A model generated the notes under the pieces. It made no database searches and had not been told where the DNA came from. It saw only the letters and a program-made list of their open reading frames with translations. The translations under genes and the position numbers were made by a program. From assembly GCA_947095535.1 (NCBI GenBank), contig OX352772.1, positions 258,870,492-258,934,491 on the forward strand: 64,000 nt of DNA, given 5' to 3'. Position 1 is the stretch's first letter, and the number at the start of each line of letters is the position of its first letter. Below, one piece after another: positions 1-9,838 of this stretch. This stretch comes from Poecilobothrus nobilitatus (lineage: Eukaryota > Arthropoda > Insecta > Diptera > Dolichopodidae).

Positions 1-968
1 CTTTGTTGTTGTATTGGTATTCGCACCCAATGTTGAATCCTTTCATAAGTTGTTTTATGCAGTGATTTTCCGAGAGTTCTTGAACTTCATTTGTTTTACA
101 GATTATATTTGTGTTGGGTGTTGCAATTCTTGATTATGCCGAATATTTGATTTATGTTGGATAGCAGGTCTCTGAAGTCTAGGTGTAACTGCTTGTTGTT
201 TCTTGTTGTTGCTCTTATTTTGATGTAGTTATACTCTACTCCGCTGGTTTTTGGTATAGAGATAATATAGAGCAGAGTTCTATTTTTTACTACTATTGTG
301 GGTGTTGCATATTCTATCGCTTCTATTGCGTTATAATATGGTAAAATTTCGCTTTCTATAATTAGTATTTGAATTTCTTCTTTGTTATGTAGGTTGGTGT
401 TTATAATATTTCCTTTTGCCAGTTGAATTGCTCTGATTATTTCTTTTATTTCCTCTTTTACTATAACCAGTTTGTTAAGAAGTGTTTGCTGAATGTCTGC
501 ATTGGACTCATTATCGAATCTATAAGTTAAGTCGTTGAATTCTTCCAAGATGCGTTTTGTGGTGTTGAAAAGTACTTCGTTTATATGGTATTGTTGGTTA
601 TTATTGTTGATTAATTTGTTATGGCTATTGAGTATTTTATCCCAATCTGTGGCGTCCGGATTGCCTGCGACCCATTTCCATGCGCTTCCGATCCAGTTTA
701 TTGATCTTTTAGGCCTTGGTTGTTGTTCGATTAGTTCTGAGATTAATTTTTCGATTCCTTGCCACTGGAATTTGTGTTGAGGTTTGAATAGACTTCTTGG
801 GTTTACTTCTTCTATGTCTGTTTTTGCTTCTGCTAATATTTTTTCATAATGATTCAATTCGATTTTATGGATTAAATTTATATTTCCATTCAATATTTGT
901 CCTATGCCTTCTTTAATAGTTATTATTGGTGATATGTTTTCGAAAATCTGAAGGGCTCCAATTGGCAC
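1..968 (-). pseudogene. env: Errantivirus envelope (Env) fragment
   Basis: The main frame covers 968-96 (about 290 codons). Around residue 88 there is a basic RPKR cleavage site followed by SINWIGSAWKW, the conserved start of the errantivirus fusion subunit. Errantivirus Env resembles the baculovirus F protein and acts in membrane fusion. The N-terminal part starts before any ATG in this frame, which fits env being translated from a spliced mRNA. Near 100-125 the frame shifts: the 968-96 frame stops, while an overlapping frame with Env-like cysteines continues to base 1. The C-terminal part, including the expected transmembrane anchor, is outside the window or lost. This is a degenerate remnant. 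Confidence 0.8.
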
Positions 969-981
969 CCATAGCCATATG

Positions 982-998
982 CTGGAAAGAGATAAAGG
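982..998 (-). promoter_or_regulatory. Candidate splice acceptor for env mRNA
   Basis: On the minus strand a pyrimidine tract (cctttatctctttccag) ends in AG at 983-982, immediately upstream of the env frame and just after the pol stop at 1090. Errantivirus env is made from a spliced subgenomic RNA, so the position fits. The call rests on sequence consensus only. Confidence 0.45.
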
Positions 999-1089
999 TT
1001 GTAAATTTAATAAGATGCATTTTTTATATGAGATTTGTGAATCCTTCTTCCGGATTCAGTGGTTACTGTAACTCTATTGTTTCTAGCTA

Positions 1090-1395
1090 CTATATCTTGT
1101 AAAGTGGTTTATTTTTTGATTTTATCTGTTTTATTTCGGTGAATAAGGTTTTTCTAGGTTGATATTCTTTTGGTTCCTTTCTCTTTAATTTTTCTCTTTC
1201 TATTTTCTTTTTCTGGCTGTTTTCGATTTTTTGGATCAAATTTTCGTTTATTTTTCCTTGAAAATTAATTAAATTCTGATAATTCACATGTTGTATTCTT
1301 CCGAAGAAGATATCTGCCGGTTTTAGTCCAGTAACAGAGTGTATACTGTTGTTGTATCTGTCTACTGCTATGTCAATGACCTCTCTTCTGACCTC
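1090..1395 (-). pseudogene. pol: Errantivirus integrase C-terminal remnant
   Basis: The minus-strand frame reads VDRYNNSIHSVTGLKPADI, the usual sequence after the integrase catalytic core of gypsy-like elements, then a lysine-rich tail ending in a stop at 1090. Everything upstream in pol (the integrase zinc finger, catalytic core and most of RNase H) is missing. The 5' edge abuts an inverted RNase H fragment, marking a deletion-inversion junction. Confidence 0.7.
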
Positions 1396-1469
1396 CAGAA
1401 GAGAACTACGAACGAAAGAGAGATGCTCGCTATAATATGGGCATTGGACAAACTACGGAATTACCTCCC
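1396..1469 (+). pseudogene. Inverted RNase H micro-fragment at the deletion junction
   Basis: On the plus strand, opposite to the rest of this element, a short frame reads TNEREMLAIIWALDKLRNYL, the conserved gypsy-like RNase H segment. The second errantivirus has the equivalent TNEKEMLAIVWAL near 63200. The fragment lies between minus-strand RT (ends about 1470) and minus-strand integrase tail (starts about 1395). The deletion of RNase H and integrase therefore came with an inversion of about 75 bp. Confidence 0.7.
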
Positions 1470-2416
1470 TTACAGATTCTTCCGATGTATTTCTTGAGTA
1501 CGTCGTCAATCATGCGCTGGAAGATCGCTGGGGTGTTCTTTAATCCGAATGGTAATCTCAGGAATTCGTATTTTCCGTTTAGGGTGGAAAATGCAGTTTT
1601 TGGTATATCTTTTGGTTTCATCCTTATCTGGTGGAATCCCGAAGTTAAATCAATTGTGGTATAAAATTTCGAATTTCCGAGGCTGGCTGTTGTTGATGTT
1701 ATATCTGGAATTGGGTAAGTATCGGAAACTGTGATGGTATTTAATCTTTTAAAATCGATGACAAGACGGTATTTTTTTACACCTGATGAATCCATATTCT
1801 TTTCCACAATCCATATGGGAGAGTTGTATGGACTTTTGGATGGTCTTATGATGCCATCTTAAAGCATTTGTTGGATTTGTTTTTCTACTTTAGCTCTCAT
1901 GTGGACAGGATATGGGTATACCTTGCTGTAGATAAGTTCATCCGTTGTGGTTATTTCAGCTTCCACAGAGGTTTCGATGGCTTCGTGGTTGTTGATTGAG
2001 CCAAAAAGTTTGCTGTGCTGACTTATTACCTTTTTTAATTTAGTTCTTATATTTTCATTTAATTGGTTATCTCTGATTTCTATACTGTTGACTTGGAGAG
2101 ATGGATTCTCTTTGAGCGGAATTTTTATTCCTGGTACTATTATTAGGAGATGGTTTTTGTGATCGATCACTGCCTCCAGTTGCTTGAGTGTATCATCACC
2201 TATTATTCCATCGAAGCTCTTTAGTTCAGATAACACGAACAATTCTGTTTTTAGATTATTGCCAATACATTCGAAGAATTTTACCACTATTTTCTTAGTT
2301 ATCTTTATATCGCCTCCTGCTGATTTGATTTTAAATACTTTGTTTGTTGGTATTGCGTTTAGTGCTAGTTCTGTTTTTATGAAATTCTTGTTCGCACCTG
2401 TATCTATCAAGAATTT
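1470..2416 (-). pseudogene. pol: Errantivirus protease and reverse transcriptase (N-terminal part)
   Basis: The aspartic protease motif DTGANKNF sits at the start (2410-2385), followed by the flap-region IIGDD. The RT then has the YPYPVHMRAKVEKQIQ entry, the SPYNSPIWIV motif, the VIDFKRLN motif, the FYTTIDLTSGFHQI catalytic aspartate and the FRLPFGLKN-type motif. It stops before the YxDD motif. A TAA at 1859-1861 replaces an expected acidic codon between the protease linker and RT. Downstream pol is deleted. The order protease-RT is normal for gypsy-like elements. Confidence 0.8.
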
Positions 2417-2539
2417 GAGTATTTTCTTATCTTTTGTAATATACTCTAAGTAGGGTATGCTACTATTGAGGCTGCGTTCGTAAAATTTAGTTGTTGTTCA
2501 TCATATTCTTCTTCTTCTTCTTGTTCTTCTATTAGTTGT

Positions 2540-3528
2540 TTATAGATTGAAAATTCTTTGTTGATTTGGATGGTATTGCATGTTTGACATATTCATGCGA
2601 GCTCTTGAATTTTCACTCTTTGTAGGATCGACCTCCATTGTTGGTAAGTTTTTAGGCTGTGCTGGTCTTTCTGGAAAATTGTTCCTATTAGGTTGATATA
2701 TATTTTGGTTTTGGTTGGTTGGTTGGTAACTATGTTGTATGTTTCTTGGTTGTGAATGATTTTCGAAGGTTTTCCTTTTTATCATATGGCTTTTTCGTGG
2801 CGATATTGTATTGTTAATAAGCTTCGGGGAGCGTCTGTGGTCTCTGTATGATTAACATTTGAAAGATCTCCGTTGAGACCTCTGATGAAGACATTTAGTG
2901 CCCTGTTCCGGTAAGTTTCATTTAAGACGTTAACGGTGTCAGCGCTGTAGTTTTCGGTTTTGATTTTATTTATGATCAGAGATAGTTGATTATTTACGTT
3001 CGCGTAAGATTCATCTATTGATCGGTTTCTTTGATATAGATTTGATAATTGATGTTCCAATGTTCGTAAGTCTCGCTTGTCAGCATAGTGTAGTGACAAA
3101 CAAGTTTTTATATCTTCCCAGCTGTCGTCAAAGATATTATACGATATTAAAGCCGAGTCTGCATTTCCTCATACATTTTGGCGGATATTTTGTAAGTATA
3201 TAGGTTTGTTTTTTACTATCTCGTAATCCTTTAATATGCTTTCTACGTTATGTATCCAAGATACATAATGTATTGGATTACCGTCGAATGTCTGTAGTTC
3301 TATTACTGCATCTGGTAATTTTCCAATATCTTTTAGATCCTGTTCATTTCTAGGACTTTGTAAACTTGTGTTGTTGCTTGTGCTAGATATTGAGGGTGTA
3401 TTTAGTCTATCCTCGATATTTTCTAAACCATTTTGTAAACTTCTAATCATTTCAAGTTGTGCATTACTTGCACCAGTTAATTGTCTGATAAATTCTTTGA
3501 TCTCTTCTAATATATTATTCGTATTCAT
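2540..3528 (-). pseudogene. gag: Errantivirus Gag (broken)
   Basis: ATG at 3528-3526. The first frame (119 codons) includes LQTFDGNPIHYVSWI, the typical gypsy-like Gag capsid entry, and stops at 3169. A second frame (3099-2782) has the HYADKRDLRTLEHQLSNLYQ capsid motif. The third (2785-2540) is an Asn/Gln/Pro-rich tail. The frames join in order, so this is one gene cut by at least one in-frame stop and frameshifts. No CCHC knuckle is visible, as is usual for errantivirus Gag. Confidence 0.75.
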
Positions 3529-3594
3529 TTTTATTTTTGTATATATATTTTTTTATTTATATATAAAAAAAATTTTCGATAATTTATGATTTTT

Positions 3595-3602
3595 ACTTAC
3601 AG
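3595..3602 (-). promoter_or_regulatory. Candidate leader splice donor
   Basis: The minus strand reads CCTGTAAGTAAAA, with a GTAAGT consensus at 3600-3595, about 70 bases upstream of the gag ATG. With the acceptor near 982 it could form the env splice. This is a consensus match only. Confidence 0.35.
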
Positions 3603-3768
3603 GACTATGATATACATAAGAAGGTTCAGCTTCTTTTAATGTCGGTTCGGAATATAACGTATAACTCCTTTTTAGTCTTTAGTTTTTATTCTCGCCAAAG
3701 ACCTACTGCGGTACGGTTATATTCACTACGTATTCTGGATTGTGTCTCCACGGTTACAACTGCTTGAA

Positions 3769-3774
3769 TACGTG
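3769..3774. repeat. Left target-site duplication of Polinton A (tacgtg)
   Basis: The hexamer tacgtg directly precedes the element end AGTAGGTAACCC. The same hexamer follows the other end at 19891-19896. Six-bp duplications are characteristic of Polinton integration. Confidence 0.9.
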
Positions 3775-4885
3775 AGTAGGTAACCCTGCACTTTGGGATG
3801 GGAAAACAATTTGACCCATATCGCACGACATGTTGACCTACATTTTGATGTATGGGTTTAATGTAGGTCATGCTTCGTTAGTAGGTCAAGAACTTGTTTT
3901 GATCGTTTTGGTTTAGGTTTTAAATTAAGTTGTATATGTGGGTTGTTAACTTATAAGTTCCAAATAGTTTTATAATAGGAAGTGAAGGTTGTTGATATTG
4001 TGTAAGTTGTCAGACAGGGTTAATGAACGGAACAATTGATTTTATGTATCTTGGTTACTATAAGCCGAAAATTTATTTTGGTTTAGGTTTTAAGTAAGGT
4101 TGTATGTGTGGGTTGTTGACTTATAAGTTCCAAATGGTTGTATAGTAGGAAGTCAAGTGTTAAGTAATTTGAAGTAGGTCCGCCCTTAATAAACAAAATT
4201 GTATACCTGGTTTAAATACTAGACGCACATATAAAAGTAGTAAGAAAATTTCTTATATGAAAATAAAAGCAGAAAATTTTTTTTTGTTTTTAAATCTATA
4301 CAGAGCATCTTTAAAATTGAAAAGAGAAAAATGTTGCATTTAAATGAAATGAAAATAAAAAACTTGTTCTTTATAATAGCAAAATAATGTACCTACCTAC
4401 CTTCTTTGAAAAATATGTAGAGTAAAAAAAAAAGTAAGGCTTAAATAATTTTTTTAACATTCTAGTTTTAAAAGAATAAGAATTTAAAAAAATGTTTAAT
4501 ATAAAAATAATAAACAGAAAAAATTTTTTTATTTTTAAATCTACAGCGCATGTTTAAAATTGAAAAGAATAGGTGTAATCCTGTTTTTTTTTTTTCTGTT
4601 AGCATAAAGAAAAAAAAAGTAAAGTAAGATATAGATTTTTTTTTTGCTTACATAAAAATGTGGTCTCTTCTGGATAGAAGAATTTATAGAAGAATAAAGA
4701 AAACGGAAGTCATTAATTAGCTGACTACATGTCGTGTAAGATATTTTTTTTATTTTTAAGTAAGAATATTCAAAAAAATATGAATAACAAAAAAACAATC
4801 AGCAAATCAAAAATATGGAACTGATTAAACTAAAGATATACTCTTTGATATGCATTTATGTTTATGTTTATTTTGTTTTTTTTTC
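3775..4885 (+). repeat. Left terminal inverted repeat of Polinton A
   Basis: About 1.1 kb that pairs with the reverse complement of about 18768-19890. It contains two diverged direct copies (near 3905 and 4078) of a block of about 75 bp that begins tttggtttaggtttt and ends near ataggaagt. No genes are visible. The inner boundary is approximate. Confidence 0.8.
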
Positions 4886-4992
4886 TGTTTTTTTTGTTAG
4901 CATAAAGAAAAAAAATTAAAGTAAGATATAGATTTTTTTTTGCTTACATAAAAATGTGGTCTCTTCTGGATAGAAGAATTTATAGAAGAAAA
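4598..4992 (+). repeat. Direct duplication of a block of about 100 bp in the Polinton A left arm
   Basis: The block starting agcataaagaaaaaaa and ending agaatttatagaagaa occurs at about 4598-4700 and again at about 4898-4990. The same pair recurs in Polinton B near 41705-41800 and 41990-42080, so the duplication predates the split of the two copies. The DNA between 4885 and 5478 is otherwise AT-rich with no gene visible. Confidence 0.7.
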
Positions 4993-5478
4993 GAGAAAAC
5001 GCATTTATGTTTTTTTTGTTTTTTTATTTTTTATTTTTTTGTTTTTGTATGGAATGAATGATTCGAAAATTTCTAGTTTTAAACTAAAAAAAAAATTTAA
5101 GACTTAGTTTTGTTATTGTTAAATTAATATACGAGTATACAAATCACTAGTTATCTAGTCAAAGCAAGGAATTGATATAAAAAGAATATAATGTAAAAGT
5201 TGAATGATTCTATGATAGTATAGTTCCTGGTTTTAAAAAATTACAATATTCTAGTAATAACAAGATAATAATTAATAATTTATTAAGATTCTGAAAAATG
5301 TAGTGATCATAAAAGAAATCGAAAGTATAGAACTGTATAATATTTATGGAAATAATGTCTACTTTTACATGTAGAATTGTTTTTGTTTAAATCTTTATTA
5401 CATTCTTAAAAATTTTAAATTAATATACAAACAAATATTTTTACAATACAAATAAAAATGTTCAAATTCGAATGAATA

Positions 5479-5815
5479 CTATTTTAATTCACTTATCAAC
5501 ATTTGCTTTTTTCTGCTATATCCATACAGTAAAGAACTACCATCTTCATTAAATTTTTGTTTTTCCGATTTTGGTTGATATTTTTTTATTTCGGGAATCG
5601 TAAGTACATCATGATTTTTAATTCGACGAATATTTTCTGAAATGACGTATGTGTATGCACTATTCAATGAATTTAAAACTGCTGCCTTTATGCTATTTAA
5701 ATTAATTTTTAGAGAAGCTTCATAACTAAGAGAGAATCCTTTAACTTTACAAACAATTTTTTCTGTATTATCTTTTGTACAGTAAATTTTGTAGGCGTAA
5801 ATCTTGGGACCACCA
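5479..5815 (-). pseudogene. C-terminal stub of Polinton DNA polymerase B
   Basis: The minus strand reads YAYKIYCTKDNTEKIVCKVKG, FSLSYE and finally SSLLYGYSRKKQ. As I recall the family, these match the extreme C-terminus of the protein-primed Polinton polymerase (a KVKGFSL-like block, then a terminal LPYGY-like motif). Only about 110 residues of the usual 1000 or more remain; exonuclease, palm and fingers motifs are absent. The upstream edge at about 5800-5815 joins a plus-strand ORF directly, marking a deletion shared with Polinton B. It is a non-functional remnant. Confidence 0.6.
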
Positions 5816-6060
5816 GGTTAAAGATATGGAGCCTCTATAAAATACATAAAATAAAAAAAATTAAGACCATTTACGGTGAAAAATGGGTCTTCGAGACCCT
5901 TAATAATATTATATTTATACCGCAACAAAAAGTTGCGGTATTTGAAGATAACGATTTCCGAGAGGAAATCGAAAAAAATACTTATTTCCTCGTAAACGAG
6001 GAAAATGAGTTAATTTTAAAAGAAGAACGTGGTGATTTTCAATTCGCCACAAAACAATAA
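5803..6060 (+). pseudogene. Truncated plus-strand acidic Polinton ORF
   Basis: An open frame of about 85 codons ends in TAA at 6058-6060 and reads KWVFETLNN, then FEDNDFREEIEKNTYFLV. It has no ATG near its left edge, where it abuts the polymerase stub, so its N-terminus was probably removed by the same deletion. Polinton B keeps the last 42 codons with the same frame and stop. The product is acidic. I do not recognise the family. The gene contains an unusual run of five hairpins (see 5885-6050). Confidence 0.5.
5885..6050 (+). other. Array of five consecutive hairpins within a coding frame
   Basis: Perfect stems occur one after another: 5885-5890 with 5894-5899 (6 bp), 5917-5926 with 5932-5941 (10 bp, AAAAA loop), 5952-5959 with 5964-5971 (8 bp, GAGA tetraloop) and 5985-5993 with 5996-6004 (9 bp). 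A fifth, 6029-6035 with 6044-6050, has one G-T wobble. Polinton B retains the last three unchanged (about 42880-42990). The function is unknown; candidates are an RNA or DNA structural signal, or a deletion hotspot. Confidence 0.7.
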
Positions 6061-6421
6061 TTATAGTTTAAGCTTTTATGTTATATCATTTATAGAATAA
6101 GAAATATTATATATTAAGAATTATGTTTTCATATTAAGAATTTTATATAAAGAATTTGTTCAATAAAAAATTTTATTTCAAATACATTTTTTACTGTTCT
6201 AAATTTATTTTCATTTTTCAGATGTTAGTATTTTATTTTATTTTTCAGATTTTAAGATTTTATTTTATTTTTCAGATGTTATCAAGTTTTATTTTTATAT
6301 AAAAAATTTGTTCAATAAAAAATTTCATTTCAAATAAGTTTTCTACTGTTCTTAATTTTATTTTATTCTTCAGATGTTATCAAATTTTTCAGATCCTTTT
6401 TAAAGTTTTATTTTACAGATA
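6061..6421. repeat. AT-rich spacer with repeated cagatgtta-type units
   Basis: Between two convergent genes. The motif tttttcagat(gtta) occurs at least four times between 6216 and 6420, and two longer blocks starting near aatttgttcaataaaaaatttatttcaaa (6155 and 6307) are diverged copies of each other. Several AATAAA-type signals are present. No gene is visible. The spacer is conserved in Polinton B (43020-43325). Confidence 0.55.
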
Positions 6422-7309
6422 TTAAACAATATTTGTTGAATTTATCCATGTGTTATGTTTTTCGTCAAACCCAAGCCATTTATCAAAAACTTTATTGCAT
6501 TTTTTCTTTAAAATTTTCTCGACAAGATATACGTTTAGGTGTTTAACAGATGTGAGTTGCTCCTCATAAAATCCACCAAATATTGAATCATTTTTATAAT
6601 CAATCAGCTGATATGTGATCGGAGAGGTACTGTTTACTTTGATAATTTTAAAAATTTCAGTAGACCAATTCGGTTGATAACCTCCAACTTTATATTTAAC
6701 TTTTACAGAAATTTTAGGTTGCATGTAAACATTTTTTAAAATAAATTTTTCGTTTTTCCTAGAAATTTTTTCAGGAGGTAATTTAGTTGTTCTATGTTTA
6801 GTGGAATTATAGGTGTTTAGTAAAGATTGCAATATATTAATCTATTTGTAGTTTCCTTGTAAACTAAATATTTTCCACATTAAATTTTTTAAAGTTCGAT
6901 TAAAGCGTTCTACAATAGATGCTTTCCTTTCAGAGTAAGTATGATAGTGATTAATACCCTTCTTTACAACAAAATTTTGAAATATCGAATTGAAAAGTTC
7001 TTTACCTTGATCTGAATGAGGAATGAGTTTTTAGGTAGGTTTTTAGCTCGTTTTATAATTTTCAAACATTTATAATTTTAAAACATTACTACCGGTTTTA
7101 GTTTTAATTGCTTCAGCATAAGCATATTTAGAAAATATATCTATAACGGTTAACATATATTTACAACCTTTGTTAAATTTTCCATAAGGAATCAATTCCA
7201 CTAGACCAATTTGCCAGGAATCATTTACTCCCTTCTGCTTGGCTTTTCTTCTAAGACACGTTTTTCTAGCTGGTCTATGTATTTCTTTTACTATTTGAGA
7301 TCTTGACAT
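6422..7309 (-). pseudogene. Polinton integrase with chromodomain (broken)
   Basis: A retroviral-type integrase that would insert Polinton DNA. The minus frame contains LTVIDIFSKY with the first catalytic aspartate, then SDQGKELF with the second. Beyond a short frame break lies the RFNRTLK block, whose preceding glutamate is the third. The C-terminus has VEKILKKK and the KWLGFDEKHNTW signature of a chromodomain, which could bind modified histones. Lesions: a stop in the segment near 7030, frame breaks near 6840 and 7070, and loss of about 14 residues that Polinton B keeps near 43595. The start is at or above 7309; no N-terminal zinc finger is seen. Confidence 0.8.
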
Positions 7310-7471
7310 GATTTTTACATCATCTAACTAGTTTTAAAAATCCAATTTTACATTTCTTTATTTATATACTCTGAAAACTTTAAATTTTGACTGTATTCTA
7401 CAGTATATAATGTGGTTCAATTTTACTGGCAAATCATTTTTAACTCAAGTTTTGTAAGATATTTTACAAAA

Positions 7472-7703
7472 ATGGCAGCTGATTCAACAACATTTCCATT
7501 TACTGAGGAAACTGCAATAGTCAGTACGCAAAATGAGGTTCAAGTTGATGAAATTACATGACGAGAAATTAATGGAAACTGAAGAATTCATACCACCGTT
7601 TCAAGTTTTAGATGAAGATACAGATGAGCAACAAATTTTGGAAATAAATAACCAAGAAGCAGATCCTGACTATTTTGCAGAATTTTTTAGGAATAATTTA
7701 TAG
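7472..7703 (+). pseudogene. Small acidic plus-strand Polinton protein (frameshifted)
   Basis: The frame starts MAADSTTFPFTEETAIVS at 7472. An 11-bp deletion after codon 29, relative to Polinton B, shifts the frame, so the second half can only be read in another frame down to the TAG at 7701-7703. The intact copy is at 48851-49093. It lies divergently upstream of the integrase. The family is unknown; see the Polinton B entry. Confidence 0.6.
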
Positions 7704-7794
7704 CCTAAAATAATATATAAGAATATTTGTATAAATGTATATGTATCTATAAGTATTTCATAATAAAAACAAATTAAATAAATTTTACAATTTT

Positions 7795-8110
7795 TCATTT
7801 ATTTTTGTTCTTGACTAAAATATTACAAATTTTATTTTCTAGTAGTACAGGTATTTCAAAAAACAATCTAGAATAATTACATTGAACGCTATAACATTGT
7901 ATTGGAATATATATTTCTTCATGCAATTTCATAACATGCTTTTCTTGACACGTTTTTATATATTTAATAACATATTCCCGTACATTTGATTCAGCACTTT
8001 TATTGTGTATCATTACAGCTTGAAGAAAATCAATTAAGTTGTAAAATGTGTCAGCTTCCTCCTTGTTAATACTAAGACATCGACCAATAACAATTCTTAA
8101 CCCATATTGT
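7795..8110 (-). pseudogene. 3' half of Polinton 183-residue ORF (cut by LINE)
   Basis: Continues the gene whose 5' part is at 12501-12743. The C-terminus reads SNVREYVIKYIKTCQEKH and ends near NILVKNKNK. The uninterrupted version is at 49186-49737. The LINE at 8111-12500 inserted at atattgt, which is duplicated on both sides. The function is unknown. Confidence 0.75.
8104..8110. repeat. Target-site duplication of LINE 1 (atattgt)
   Basis: The heptamer atattgt at 8104-8110 recurs at 12501-12507. Polinton B has a single copy at the homologous site (about 49496-49502), which serves as the empty site. Confidence 0.85.
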
Positions 8111-8308
8111 TTAATTTGTTTATTTTAATCTCAAAAAGAGCGTTACCTCGTACAGAGTGAGTACAATATTAAATTCATTTAAATCCATTATTATTATTAT
8201 AGGCGAATATACATTATTAATTTTTTTTAAATTATTATAAGAAAGAAAAGAGAAAAAAAAAAATTTTGGTTATTTGACTAAAATTATTAAGCTAAATTAT
8301 TATATTAT

Positions 8309-9838
8309 TTATGTAGATATTTGAAAATCAAGTTTGTTTAAAACTATTTGGTAAACTAAGTTAATTGAATTAATTATAAGACGAAATTTTGTTATTAAAT
8401 TTTTATACTCTTTTTTAAATGTTTTAAAGTTTTTAATTTTGATTGTTGGTGGTATTTTGTTGAATTCTTTGATGCATTTAGTGTAGACGTTACATATGCC
8501 CCTTATTGTTCTGAAATCTTCTGCGTTCCTAGTACTATACTGGTGTATATTTATTCCTTGATGAAGTGTTGAGTTAGTTATTATTTGATTGTTTATTATT
8601 TTATGAATATGGCTCACTTGTAGTAATTTATATTGTTGATTGACGTTTAGTATGTAATATTTTCTGTATAAACTACTTGTTGGTGTCCTAATATTCAGAT
8701 TATACAAATTTTTAATTGCTTTGTTTTGTATAGTTTGGATTTTATTTATATTTTGCTGTGCAGTTAATCCCCATATGATTTGTCCATATGTTATATTACT
8801 GTGGAAGAGACTGAAATATGTTGATCTTTTGGTGTTTGTCGGCATAGTGTCCGAAATTTTTTTAAAAATTCCAGCAGCTCTTCTACATTTTCTGTCGACT
8901 TCGCTCACATGCATATTCCAATTTAGTCCTTGATCTATTATTAGTCCCAAGTATTTATAATTATTTACCTTTTCTATTTTTATATTATTATAAGTTATAT
9001 TTAGGTTTATTTGATCTGGACCTTTAATCAGCATATATTTTGTTTTAGTTGTGTTAATTGTTAATTTATATTTGTTTATCATTTTTAGCAGTATTTCATT
9101 ATCCAAATTAATATTATTTTCTAAAACGGTGTAATCATCTGCAATGTAAACAACAGCCAAATCATCAGCTGAATATCTCTCTCTCATAATGAATATCTCA
9201 CCATATGTTTGTATGTTAGCTATTTCATTCACATAAATAAGAAATAGCGTAGGACCCAGTGACCTTGCACAACTTCGTACTCTACGTTTTCATTCTTACT
9301 TTTTAGTTTTTCCACCTATCCTACCCTATTAGTTAGGTAACTTTTGAACCATTTATGTGAAGCTCCTTTTACCCCTACACCATACAAAACTTTCAATAAG
9401 ATATTCCTATCTACTGAATCGAAGGCTTTTGTTAAGTCATAGAAAACAATTGCCATTTTTTTTCTTATATTTATTTTTTCTTGTATTAAACTTATCAAAT
9501 CAAATAGAGCAGTTTCAGTGTTCGAATTCTTACGAAATCCATACTGTCTGTTACTTATTATACTATATTTATTCAAGTATTCTGAGAACTGACTAATAAC
9601 TGTTGTTTCTATAATTTTACTAAATATGGGTGATATTGCTATTGGTCTAAAATTACTAATATTTTCTTCATCTCCATTTTTAAAAATAGGCACAATTTCA
9701 CGTAATTTTAGTTCTTGTGGAAATGTTGAGGTTTCGAAAGTTGTATTTACTAAAGAGCTTATGTATGGCACAAGCTCATTCTTACATGCTTTAATTGTTT
9801 TAGTTTCAATGCTATCTGAACCAGTTGAATTGGAATTT
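8309..9838 (-). pseudogene. LINE 1 ORF2 reverse transcriptase region
   Basis: The frame 9771-9316 has the RT motifs IVPIFKNGDEENISNFRPIAI, QYGFRKNSNTETAL and FYDLTKAFDSVDR (catalytic Asp). After a damaged stretch (9315-9233, several stops), the frame 9232-8309 holds ADDLAVVY (the xxDD active site), NKTKYM-type and NNYKYLGLIID motifs and the thumb region to the stop at 8309. It follows the endonuclease frame with a shift near 9840. It is inactive as it stands. Confidence 0.85.

Noticed and set aside
4541..4798. Minus-strand ORF in the Polinton A left repeat
   Set aside because: It is a biased A/T-rich frame within a noncoding terminal repeat and is not conserved as a frame in the right repeat.
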